A stretch of 8,950 nucleotides of DNA from Massilia sp. (GCA_028291845.1 JAQGNM010000450.1:1-8950); one strand, 5' to 3'; shown: positions 1-5,471, numbered from the stretch's first letter. The notes: a model not told the origin generated them from the letters alone. A program made the numbers and translations.

Positions 1-653
1 GGCGGTGGCGGCGGTGGCGGCGGCGCTGGGGGTTCGGCCGGTGGCGGTGGTGGCGGCGGCGGCGGTGGCGGCGGTGGTGGCGGTGGCGGCGGGGCCGGCT
101 TGCTGAAGGCGTAGTTGATGCCTAGCGAAATGTAGCGGTTGTTACTGCGGCGCAGCCCGAGGCCGGTCTGGTCGTTGTCGCGGATGAACCCGCGCACCGA
201 GCGGATATCGAGTTGCAGCGACCATTGCGGGTCCCAGGCCCATTGGAAGCCAATGCCGGCGCTGATGTAAGGGGAGGTGGCGCTGTCGCGGCGCAGCGGA
301 TTGTCCACGCGGTCGTGCTCGGCACCGATGCCGACCAGCACGAAGGGCCGGAAGTTTTTTCGGGACAGCATCCACAGGGCGTCGGCGCCCAGCAGGGTCT
401 GGCGATAGTGGTAAGCGCCTTCTTCCGGGCGCACGTAGCTGCCGCCCAGCTGCACGTCCCATGACGGTGTCAGCGGTTTGCCGAACCGCAGTGCGCCGCC
501 GTATTCACGGTCGGTCAGGCCGAACTCGTGGTCGGGCCGTACATTGGTCACGCTCGGCTGGATGTACCAGGATGGATTGATGTCTTGCGCCAGCAGCGGA
601 CCTGCCGTACACAAGGTGCCCACCGCCAGCGCGATTTTTTTTAGTTGGTTCAC
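1..653 (-). CDS. OmpA-family outer-membrane protein, N-terminal barrel and polyproline linker (partial, 3' end outside window)
   Basis: The GTG start at 651-653 is chosen because GGGGAG lies 6 bases upstream and the product begins with a signal peptide (MNQLKKIALAVG..., probable cleavage near LLA-QD, residues 22-23). Residues 24-185 show alternating aromatic/polar strands typical of a small outer-membrane beta-barrel: SWYIQPSV, GGALRFGK, WDVQLGGSY, RPFVLVGIGAE, PYISAGIGFQW, WSLQLDIRS and a final strand NNRYISLGINYAFS. After K185-P-A comes a run of 18 prolines (188-205), AEPPA, and at least seven more prolines to the window edge. In this family such a linker joins the barrel to a periplasmic, peptidoglycan-binding OmpA C-terminal domain, which would lie beyond position 1; that domain is inferred, not seen. 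The likely role is structural anchoring of the outer membrane to the cell wall. Confidence 0.85.
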   Translation of the reverse strand, partial: MNQLKKIALAVGTLCTAGPLLAQDINPSWYIQPSVTNVRPDHEFGLTDREYGGALRFGKPLTPSWDVQLGGSYVRPEEGAYHYRQTLLGADALWMLSRKNFRPFVLVGIGAEHDRVDNPLRRDSATSPYISAGIGFQWAWDPQWSLQLDIRSVRGFIRDNDQTGLGLRRSNNRYISLGINYAFSKPAPPPPPPPPPPPPPPPPPPAEPPAPPPPPPP

Positions 654-881
654 AAATGACTCCCCGGATTGTTATTGAGATCGGTATCGAACGTTTGTTC
701 CAGTCACCGCTTCCGCGCTGCCATGGCGCTTTGAAGATGTTGGACGGATAAACTGTTCAAGAGTTCCCGGGTGGGACGAGGAGGGTCGCGACTGGTATGC
801 GGCGTTGGATTTGCCGCAAACGTGTGTGCGTTAGTGTCGGTTTTGAGCAGCCGACGTGGCGTGTCGGCCACGCCCGACCAT
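654..881. other. Intergenic region upstream of the OmpA-family gene
   Basis: About 230 bases without a supported gene. It must hold the promoter of the OmpA-family gene because the next gene upstream on the same strand ends in a terminator at 882-916. A TTGAAC on the minus strand (near 755) with a poor -10 is the best sigma70-like candidate, too weak to annotate. A small inverted repeat, GGCGTG...CACGCC, sits near 858-874 and has no T-run. Confidence 0.4.
660..665 (-). promoter_or_regulatory. Ribosome binding site deciding the GTG start of the OmpA-family gene
   Basis: GGGGAG on the minus strand, 6 bases before GTG 651-653. No in-frame ATG gives both a site like this and an intact signal peptide, so GTG is preferred. 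Confidence 0.6.
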
Positions 882-916
882 AAAAAACGCCGCCGCGGAA
901 CGAGTCCGGGCGGCGT
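882..916 (-). terminator. Intrinsic terminator of the collagen-like lipoprotein gene
   Basis: On the minus strand ACGCCGCC (916-909) pairs perfectly with GGCGGCGT (894-887). The stem extends by four more pairs (CGGA/TCCG) past a one-base bulge, and the structure is followed directly by a run of T (887-882). It lies 28 bases after the TAA of the lipoprotein gene. Stem, loop and T-run are all visible, so this is a standard Rho-independent terminator and makes the lipoprotein gene monocistronic at its 3' end. Confidence 0.85.
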
Positions 917-944
917 CATCGATGCAGGCCTGGCGGCCAGCCGA

Positions 945-1196
945 TTACTTGTTCTCTGGCTTGGCTTCCGGCAGCACGACCACGGTGTCGCCCGGCTTGC
1001 CGGCTTCACCTTTTTCGCCCGGCGCACCGGCTGGACCCGCAGGACCCGGCACCGCCACTGGCACTGGAACGGCAACTTCTTTCTCCACGGTCGTAGTCGG
1101 CTGGACCACGGTGGTGGCCGGCGGATTGACGGTGGTTTTTTCGCATGCGGTAAGGCCGACGACGGCCAGCATTGCGACGAGGATAGTTGCTTTCAT
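945..1196 (-). CDS. Small lipoprotein with a collagen-like Gly-X-Y tract
   Basis: 83 residues. The ATG at 1194-1196 is chosen over a longer in-frame start because AAAGGAAA (1208-1201) precedes it and the product then begins with a clean lipoprotein signal: MKATILVAMLAVVGLTAC, lipobox LTAC with C18 as the lipidated residue. The mature part has a Thr/Val/Pro-rich spacer (residues 21-50, VNPPATTVVQPTTTVEKE then VAVPVPVAVP), then seven uninterrupted Gly-X-Y triplets (residues 51-71: GPA GPA GAP GEK GEA GKP GDT), and a short polar tail. K-G-E and K-P-G-D pairs are the kind that stabilise bacterial collagen helices. Localisation is probably outer-membrane anchored (residue +2 is Glu, not the Asp of inner-membrane retention). 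Function unknown; a trimerising surface or periplasmic spacer is a guess. Confidence 0.85.
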   Translation of the reverse strand: MKATILVAMLAVVGLTACEKTTVNPPATTVVQPTTTVEKEVAVPVPVAVPGPAGPAGAPGEKGEAGKPGDTVVVLPEAKPENK

Positions 1197-1280
1197 AATA
1201 TTTCCTTTTAAAAAGTGGTCGATCAGGATCGATGGGCGCTGCGCACGGACTCTCACGCGAACGGCCTGATCATAAAGAAG

Positions 1281-1301
1281 TATGTACGGGCGTTCTGTAC
1301 G
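1281..1301 (-). promoter_or_regulatory. GTAC-type repeat element upstream of the lipoprotein gene
   Basis: Two direct copies of T(A/C)TGTACG, at 1281-1288 and 1294-1301, 13 bases apart, about 85-105 bases upstream of the lipoprotein ATG. The TCTGTACG octamer recurs, as an inverted pair, upstream of the glycine-zipper gene at 3337-3360. On the minus strand TTGACG overlaps its edge and TATGAT occurs at 1274-1269, so the element may sit in the -35 region of the promoter. Binding factor unknown; the regulatory role is inferred from placement. Confidence 0.45.
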
Positions 1302-1500
1302 TCAACGCACAAAGCGGCCATACCTATCCTGATGGAAATTTACGATTTTTGTTGATTTGCCGACCCTTTGTTAAATGTTCGATGGCGCACAGACCATGGG
1401 TGGCGGCACAGGCAATCTAGTCACAAGCTTAAGGGAACCGTAGGGCCGCACCGATGTCAAACATGCGACGACGCCTTCCCGATCCACTGACTATCTCATT

Positions 1501-1505
1501 TGGAG
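1501..1505 (+). promoter_or_regulatory. Ribosome binding site deciding the start of the winged-helix gene
   Basis: TGGAG ends 8 bases before ATG 1514. The alternative in-frame ATG at 1454 would add 20 residues (MSNMRRRLPD...) and has only a distant AGGG upstream. Confidence 0.5.
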
Positions 1506-1513
1506 TATTCGAC

Positions 1514-2131
1514 ATGCATGCACCGACCAATCACAACGCATCAAACGGCGACATGGGCGCCATGCACACTTCCGGCAATGGTAACTCCACCCTCATCGAG
1601 CGTGTCGCACCGCAGCCGGCCGAGCGCGCACCGATTTCCATGGCACCGATCGAGCGTGTGCGTTCGACGTCAGCCACCCAGCGCCGCATCGAAAACATGC
1701 AAAAGCTGATCGGCGAACTGTCGACCCACGAAATGCTGGCCGATGAAATCGCCTGGTTCCTGAAATTTTCGCCATCGGGCGCGCGCAAATACATCCGCGA
1801 TCTGCGCGAAGCGGGCGTGATCGAACTGGCGCGCTACATCGAAGGCACCGCCACCTACCTGGGCAAGGCGGTCTACCAGATTTCGCCCGATCCGGACCGC
1901 GTCAAAGCCTTCCTGGCCGCCATCGTGCAGCCGAAGCGCGAAGGCGCCGCCCCGCGCAAGGAGCGTCCGGGGCTGCGCGAGCAAGCCATGGCCGGCACCG
2001 GCCGCCATTTCCATATCCTGGCCGATGACACCCACTATGCGATCCGCGTCAACCGCAGCCCGGTGGCCCGCGATCCGCTGGTGGCCGCGCTGTTCGGCGC
2101 CGCGCCCTCGGCCAACAAGGATCATGCTTGA
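1514..2131 (+). CDS. Winged helix-turn-helix DNA-binding protein (uncharacterised)
   Basis: 205 residues from the ATG preceded by TGGAG; a start at 1454 is possible but less likely. Residues 1-50 are low-complexity (Asn, His, Gly, Met, Pro) and probably disordered. Residues 55-125 form a winged-helix: TQRRIENMQKLIGEL, then LADEIAWFLKFSPSGARKYIRDLREAGVI, in which the FSPSGARKYIRDL stretch is the likely recognition helix, then a wing (ARYIEGTATYLGKAVYQIS). This is the ArsR/MarR/DUF-type use of the fold. A basic segment (140-155) leads to a well-conserved-looking C-terminal motif, GRHFHILADDTHYAIRVNR followed by RDPLVAALFG (164-194). No ligand-binding pocket is recognisable. It is probably a transcription regulator or nucleoid-associated protein; targets unknown. 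Transcribed divergently from the lipoprotein gene. Confidence 0.8.
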   Translation: MHAPTNHNASNGDMGAMHTSGNGNSTLIERVAPQPAERAPISMAPIERVRSTSATQRRIENMQKLIGELSTHEMLADEIAWFLKFSPSGARKYIRDLREAGVIELARYIEGTATYLGKAVYQISPDPDRVKAFLAAIVQPKREGAAPRKERPGLREQAMAGTGRHFHILADDTHYAIRVNRSPVARDPLVAALFGAAPSANKDHA

Positions 2132-2414
2132 AGCCAGCGCAAAAACCTGCTGCGCGGCCCGCTACCGTTTTCGCGGCCGCTTAAATAGTGTTGCGTACTG
2201 TCATGGTGTCGTCGCCATCGCCGTTTTGCTGAGCTGACTATCGTCGCACCCGATGGCCCTGCAGAATCTTGCAGGGCCGTTTGCGTTACTGTCGATTATT
2301 TCTGCTCGGCACCGGTGTTGAAAAAGCAGCAAGCAGCCCCACGTTCTGCCCAGGGATCAGGCTGGCCACGCGTGCCGGCCGCTTCCATCCGACGGCATGA
2401 CGATAAGGGCGGAA
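2132..2414 (+). other. Intergenic region between winged-helix and mtfA-like genes
   Basis: About 280 bases with no supported gene. It holds a GCGGCC...GGCCGC hairpin (2154-2180), the terminator at 2255-2282, and presumably a promoter for the peptidase gene in 2283-2400, where no convincing -35/-10 pair is visible. Confidence 0.35.
2255..2282 (+). terminator. Probable terminator of the winged-helix gene
   Basis: GGCCCTGCA (2255-2263) and TGCAGGGCC (2270-2278) form a perfect 9-bp stem around a 6-base loop, followed by only GTTTG. The stem is strong but the T-run is short, so termination efficiency is uncertain. It lies 124 bases after the stop codon. Confidence 0.55.
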
Positions 2415-3317
2415 ATGGAAACGCTGATATGGACTACCATGGCCGCGCTGCTGCTTGCCGGCGCACTGTTCTGGCCGCGCTGGCGGCGCCGGCAAGCCTT
2501 GGGAGCGCCGCTGGCACCTGAGCGGATTGCCATCCTGGCGCGTCGCATGCCGATCTACGCCAGGTTGGGCGCCGACCTCCAGCAGCAGTTGCAGCGGCTG
2601 GTGCAGCAATTTTTATATGAGAAAAAATTTGTCGGTTGCGATGGCCTGCTGGTCGACGACGAGATGCGCGTCACGATTGCCGGGCAAGCCTGCCTGCTGT
2701 TGCTGAACCGGTTTACCCGGGTGTATCCCGCCTTGCGCACCATCCTGGTGTACCCGAGCGCCTTCCTGGTGCCGCGCAATGTGGTCGACGCCGCCGGCGT
2801 GGTCACCGAAACGCGCCAGGACCTGCTGGGCGAATCGTGGGGCGACGGCCGCGTGGTGCTGGCCTGGGATCACGTCCAGCGGGGCGCAGCCGACTGGCAC
2901 GGCGGCCAGAACGTGGTACTGCACGAATTCGCCCACCAGCTCGACAGCGAGTCGGGCAGCACCAACGGCGCGCCCTACCTGGGCAGCCAGGCCAGTTACC
3001 GCAGCTGGTCGCAAGTATTGTCGCGTGATTTTGCCGCCCTGCGCGCCGACGCCATGTTGCGCCAGCACAGCGTGATGGACCATTACGGCGCCACCAGCCC
3101 GGCGGAATTTTTCGCCGTGGCCACCGAGACGTTTTTTGCAAAGCCGTGGGAAATGGCCGAGCGGCACCCGGCGCTCTACGAGGAATTCGGCAAGTATTAC
3201 CGGGTCGATCCTCGTCAGTGGCAAGATGCGCCGGTTCAGCCCTCTGCGGACGACAGCCACGCCGGCGCTGCGGCGCAGCTCGATGACGATGCTGTGCAAT
3301 ACGGCCACTGGCGCTGA
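2415..3317 (+). CDS. MtfA-family zinc peptidase with N-terminal membrane anchor
   Basis: 300 residues from ATG 2415, preceded by AAGGG at a 5-base spacing; ATG 2397, six codons earlier, has no ribosome site. Residues 4-20 (LIWTTMAALLLAGALFW) form one hydrophobic helix followed by RWRRR, predicting an inner-membrane anchor with the catalytic domain on the cytoplasmic side. The rest follows E. coli MtfA closely: a first block IARRMPIYARLGADLQQQLQ, the ILVYPSAFLVP strand, VVLAWDHVQ, the zinc motif HEFAHQLD (H170, E171, H174) and the downstream block HYGATSPAEFFAVATETFF supplying Tyr224 and the third zinc ligand, Glu231. All expected catalytic residues are present. MtfA binds the glucose regulator Mlc in enterobacteria; that partner need not exist here. 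E. coli MtfA is soluble, so the anchor and a roughly 30-residue Asp/Ala-rich tail are the differences. Confidence 0.9.
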   Translation: METLIWTTMAALLLAGALFWPRWRRRQALGAPLAPERIAILARRMPIYARLGADLQQQLQRLVQQFLYEKKFVGCDGLLVDDEMRVTIAGQACLLLLNRFTRVYPALRTILVYPSAFLVPRNVVDAAGVVTETRQDLLGESWGDGRVVLAWDHVQRGAADWHGGQNVVLHEFAHQLDSESGSTNGAPYLGSQASYRSWSQVLSRDFAALRADAMLRQHSVMDHYGATSPAEFFAVATETFFAKPWEMAERHPALYEEFGKYYRVDPRQWQDAPVQPSADDSHAGAAAQLDDDAVQYGHWR

Positions 3318-3336
3318 TCGCACGCAATAGCAAATT

Positions 3337-3360
3337 TCTGTACGTACGCTGGCGTACAGA
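3337..3360 (+). promoter_or_regulatory. GTAC-type palindrome upstream of the glycine-zipper gene
   Basis: TCTGTACG (3337-3344) and CGTACAGA (3353-3360) form a perfect 8-bp inverted repeat around 8 bases. A second nested palindrome, TACGC-TG-GCGTA, occupies 3345-3356. It lies 56-79 bases before the ATG at 3416, in promoter distance, and 20 bases after the stop of the peptidase gene. The same octamer occurs at 1294-1301. There is no T-run, so an operator is more likely than a terminator. The binding factor is unknown. Confidence 0.55.
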
Positions 3361-3415
3361 GTGCGCGCGCAAGCAGGCGCATGATGAACTTCCAATAACG
3401 CGGGAGGAATTCAGC

Positions 3416-3973
3416 ATGTCCACCATCATCGCAGGCCATTTTCTACTCCAGGAAGAAGTCGACCGCGCTCGCCAGGAGCTGGTCGGCGCCGGGTTCGCCG
3501 AGCCGCGCATCAGCGGCTTTTTCGTCAATCAGCCGGGCCAGCATGACATGACGCCGATTGGCGGCGACAATCTGCTTTCGCCGGGCGCCAAGGAAACTCC
3601 CGAGGGCGTGGCCCAGGGCGCGGTGGCTGGCGGTGCGGTGGGCGCGGCTGTCGGTGCGGCGACCACGCCGGTGACCGGGCCACTGGGCGCCATCGTCGGC
3701 GGCCTGGTCGGCGCCCACGTCGGCTCGCTGTTCAGTTTTTCGAAAATGAAAGACAAAGGCGAGCACGAAGAGGGCGGCGACAACGACGACCGCGTGCGCA
3801 AGCCCGGCATGCTGCTTGCCGTGGCGCTCGATGACGGCGCCGACGAACGCCGCGCCGTCGATACGCTGCGCCAAAGCGGCGCGCACCACATCGAACGCGC
3901 CGAGGGCACCATTGCCGACGGCGACTGGGTCGATTTCGACCCCCTGAGCGAGCCGAAGCTGCTGACGCACTAA
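3416..3973 (+). CDS. Glycine-zipper protein, possible stress or envelope protein
   Basis: 185 residues; GGGAGGA (3402-3408) is 7 bases before the ATG. Residues 2-38 read as a beta-alpha-beta unit (TIIAGHFLLQEEVDRARQEL, then ISGFFV). Residues 63-105 are a glycine-zipper segment with repeated small residues (GVAQGAVAGGAVGAAVGAA, then GPLGAIVGGLVGAHVGSLF), long enough for a hydrophobic helical hairpin. A charged linker (111-129, Lys/Glu/Asp) follows, and residues 131-165 form a second beta-alpha-beta unit (MLLAVALDDGADERRAVDTLRQ). There is no signal peptide. The layout resembles proteins annotated as glycine-zipper or general-stress 17M-like, in which a ferredoxin-like fold carries an inserted Gly-rich hairpin; that fold is my inference. 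A GTAC palindrome upstream suggests its own regulation. Molecular function unknown. Confidence 0.8.
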   Translation: MSTIIAGHFLLQEEVDRARQELVGAGFAEPRISGFFVNQPGQHDMTPIGGDNLLSPGAKETPEGVAQGAVAGGAVGAAVGAATTPVTGPLGAIVGGLVGAHVGSLFSFSKMKDKGEHEEGGDNDDRVRKPGMLLAVALDDGADERRAVDTLRQSGAHHIERAEGTIADGDWVDFDPLSEPKLLTH

Positions 3974-4091
3974 GTGACCAACAGTATTGTCAAGCCCGGT
4001 GCCTTTGATATTTGTCAATAAGACCGATTTGCTTCCCTCCTAGACTTGATTTTTCGCAGCCCGCTGCGACCAACAAGTCGACGGAGAAAGC

Positions 4092-4838
4092 ATGGATGCA
4101 TCCAGGGTAGCGCTGGTCACAGCCGGCATGAGTGGGCTTGGTACGGCTATTTGCCGTCGTCTCGAACGCGATGGATTCCGGGTGGCGCTCAGCTATTCGC
4201 CGCGCCAGCGCGACCCGCAAGCCTGGCTGGCGATGCAGCGCGACGAAGGCCACCGCTTCAGCGCCTATCGCGCCGATGCGCGCGACTACGCCGATACCGA
4301 ATGGATGGTGCAAAAGGTCTTGGCCGAACACGGCCGCCTCGATGTACTGGTCAACAATATCGGCGTCGTTTGCGACCGCAGCCTGACTAAAATGTCCGCC
4401 GACGAGTGGCACACGGTATTGCGCACCAATCTCGACAGCCTGTTCAACATGAGCAAGCAAGCCATCGATCCGATGATGGAACGCCGCTGGGGCCGCATCA
4501 TCAATATCTCGTCGATCACCGCCCAGAGCGGCGCCTTCGGCCAGTGCAACTACGCCGCCGCCATGGCCGGCATGCACGGCTTCACCAAATCGCTGGCCCT
4601 GGAAGTAGCGCGCTTCGGCATCACCGTCAACACCGTCTCGCCCGGCTACCTGCGCAGTAAAATCACCGACCAAATCCCGCCCGACGTCATGGCAAACACC
4701 ATCCTCCCCGCCATCCCCCTCGGCCGCCTCGGCGAACCCGCCGAAGTCGCCGCCCTGGTCGGCTACCTCAGCTCCGACCTGGCTGGGTTCGTTACCGGCG
4801 CGAATATTGCGATTAATGGCGGGCAGCATACGTGCTAG
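4092..4838 (+). CDS. PhaB-like short-chain dehydrogenase with altered SDR motifs
   Basis: 248 residues; GGAG (4083-4086) precedes the ATG. Full length for the family and clearly related to NADPH-dependent acetoacetyl-CoA reductase PhaB: FNMSKQAIDPMM, WGRIINISSITAQSGAFGQCNY, ITVNTVSPGYL, IPLGRLGEPAEVA and a C-terminal GANIAINGGQH all match that group. Three signature positions differ. The cofactor motif TGxxxGxG reads TAGMSGLG (Gly to Ala at residue 11). NNAG reads NNIG (88-91). The catalytic YxxxK reads YAAAM, with Met158 (ATG at 4563-4565) where Lys is required; Asn113, Ser141 and Tyr154 remain. The frame is intact, so this is not an obvious pseudogene. No phaA or phaC is next to it. A PhaB-like reductase role is doubtful given the Lys loss; a weakly active or non-catalytic paralogue is equally possible. 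Confidence 0.85.
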   Translation: MDASRVALVTAGMSGLGTAICRRLERDGFRVALSYSPRQRDPQAWLAMQRDEGHRFSAYRADARDYADTEWMVQKVLAEHGRLDVLVNNIGVVCDRSLTKMSADEWHTVLRTNLDSLFNMSKQAIDPMMERRWGRIINISSITAQSGAFGQCNYAAAMAGMHGFTKSLALEVARFGITVNTVSPGYLRSKITDQIPPDVMANTILPAIPLGRLGEPAEVAALVGYLSSDLAGFVTGANIAINGGQHTC

Positions 4839-4852
4839 TGGTAATTAAGCAT

Positions 4853-4880
4853 GGGACAGGCACCTGTGGGTGCCAGTCCC
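4853..4880. repeat. Intergenic hairpin repeat, copy 1 (GGG(A/T)CAGGCA type)
   Basis: GGGAC-A-GGCACC (4853-4864) pairs with GGTGCC-A-GTCCC (4869-4880) around TGTG: five pairs, an A.A mismatch, six pairs. It starts 14 bases after the SDR stop codon. The same design with the same mismatch position occurs at 8800-8827. Such hairpins recur between genes in Oxalobacteraceae as far as I remember, so a REP-like dispersed element is likely. It could also act as a weak terminator or mRNA 3' stabiliser. Confidence 0.6.
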
Positions 4881-4956
4881 CCTGCTGCATGCGCCCCGAG
4901 CATTAAAAGTCACGCCCCGAGGCGAAGGTCGATCTGAATCGGGTTTGCGTCCCCCG

Positions 4957-4986
4957 ACAAATCATCCGGCTCTGCCGGTGATTTGT
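4957..4986. repeat. Long inverted repeat in the SDR/dksA-like intergenic region
   Basis: ACAAATCA-T-CCGGC (4957-4970) pairs with GCCGG-TGATTTGT (4974-4986): 13 base pairs, a single bulged T and a three-base loop. No T-run follows on either strand, so it is not a classical intrinsic terminator. The stem is half AT-rich, half GC-rich. Role unknown. Confidence 0.6.
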
Positions 4987-5041
4987 ACCTGACTGGCTTT
5001 GCGCTTGTAAGCTGGTTTTATCCTGGGTTACTGACCAGTCC

Positions 5042-5080
5042 CAAACAAAAGTAGGTTTTCACTTTTGTTTGATTATTTTT
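5042..5080 (+). terminator. AT-rich inverted repeat, probable terminator between convergent genes
   Basis: CAAACAAAAGT (5042-5052) and ACTTTTGTTTG (5061-5071) form a perfect 11-bp stem with an 8-base loop. On the plus strand it is followed by ATTATTTTTG, giving a T-rich tail for transcripts from the SDR gene. On the minus strand the hairpin starts 1-2 bases after the dksA-like stop codon. The stem is AT-rich, so it is weaker than a typical terminator. Confidence 0.5.
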
Positions 5081-5435
5081 GTTTGATTTCCGTTCGGGTC
5101 TGGCACGCAATACACAACCGCGCCTCCGGCCTCGCCTGCAAGCGCGAGAACCCGATCGGATTGCCGCACTCCTCGCACTCGCCATAACTACCGTCGTCGA
5201 ACTTGGCCAGTGCACGTTTGAGGATGCCCATCTGCGCCGCGTTGTGGCCGGCGGCTTCGAGGGCGAGATCGTTCAACAGGCGCACGGTGGCTTTGTCGGC
5301 CGGCGAAGTTTCGACTTCGTTGACGGCAAGCTCGTGGCCGGAGCCGACCCGTTCGGCACTGTTGGCGATCGCCGCCAGGCGTTGCTCGAGCATCGAATGG
5401 AGCAAGGCAAGCTGGTCCTGTTGCAAACCGTTCAT
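5073..5435 (-). CDS. DksA/TraR-family C4 zinc-finger protein
   Basis: 120 residues; GAGGA (5447-5443) precedes the ATG with a 7-base spacing. Residues 1-75 are helical and charged, as in the coiled coil of DksA. Residues 84-111 form the family's C4 zinc finger: YGECEECGNPIGFSRLQARPEARLCIACQ, here C87, C90, C108 and C111, with the typical GEC-x2-CG-x2-I and LQARP-x-A-x-LC-x2-C spacing. Such proteins enter the secondary channel of RNA polymerase and, with or without ppGpp, alter initiation at stress-responsive promoters. At the coiled-coil tip, where DksA has DxxDxA, this protein has S44-P-A-D47-K-A49, so the second Asp and the Ala are kept but not the first Asp. It is shorter than canonical DksA (about 150 residues), so it is a paralogue of unknown target. 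The final EIKQK sits in a 12-bp direct repeat. Confidence 0.88.
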   Translation of the reverse strand: MNGLQQDQLALLHSMLEQRLAAIANSAERVGSGHELAVNEVETSPADKATVRLLNDLALEAAGHNAAQMGILKRALAKFDDGSYGECEECGNPIGFSRLQARPEARLCIACQTRTEIKQK

Positions 5436-5471
5436 GAATTCGTCCTCGCATGCGTCTGAAACCTCAGGCCC

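Larger units (their letters stand above)
1197..1513. other. Divergent intergenic region between lipoprotein (-) and winged-helix (+) genes
   Basis: About 317 bases without a supported gene, expected to hold both divergent promoters. Besides the GTAC element and the lipoprotein ribosome site it has a relatively AT-rich part (about 1330-1380) with TTGATT (1352-1357) and TTAAAT (1371-1376), whose spacing is too short for a standard sigma70 promoter. A reading frame open from ATG 1454 runs into the winged-helix gene but has no good ribosome site. Confidence 0.4.
4839..5072. other. Repeat-rich convergent intergenic region
   Basis: About 230 bases with no credible gene between the convergent SDR and dksA-like genes. 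It contains the hairpins at 4853-4880, 4957-4986 and 5042-5071, plus a 9-base direct repeat CGCCCCGAG (4892-4900 and 4913-4921). The density of inverted repeats suggests a landing site for REP-type elements and bidirectional transcript ends. Confidence 0.5.

Noticed and set aside
1..110. Poly-Gly reading on the plus strand resembling a PE-PGRS-type or silk-like protein
   Set aside because: It is the complement of the polyproline linker of the OmpA-family gene and has no start.
771..1269. Open frames on the plus strand opposite the collagen-like lipoprotein
   Set aside because: Biased Arg/Pro/Thr composition, no ribosome sites, and antiparallel to a gene with signal peptide, ribosome site and terminator.
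1670..2125. 151-codon minus-strand frame opposite the winged-helix gene
   Set aside because: Typical shadow of a GC-rich gene; no recognisable domain and no ribosome site, while the plus strand encodes a clear winged helix.
2613..3528. Long minus-strand frames (260 and 241 codons) opposite the mtfA-like gene
   Set aside because: The plus strand has the complete zinc motif and family blocks; the minus frames are Arg/Ala/Gly-rich shadows.
3990..4829. 279-codon minus-strand frame opposite the SDR
   Set aside because: The longest competing frame, but the SDR reads end to end with PhaB and the minus frame has no known motif and a shadow-like Gly/Ala/Asp/Val/His composition.
4092..4838. SDR as a pseudogene
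   Set aside because: No frameshift or premature stop; length and all other family blocks are intact, so it is kept as a CDS with altered motifs.
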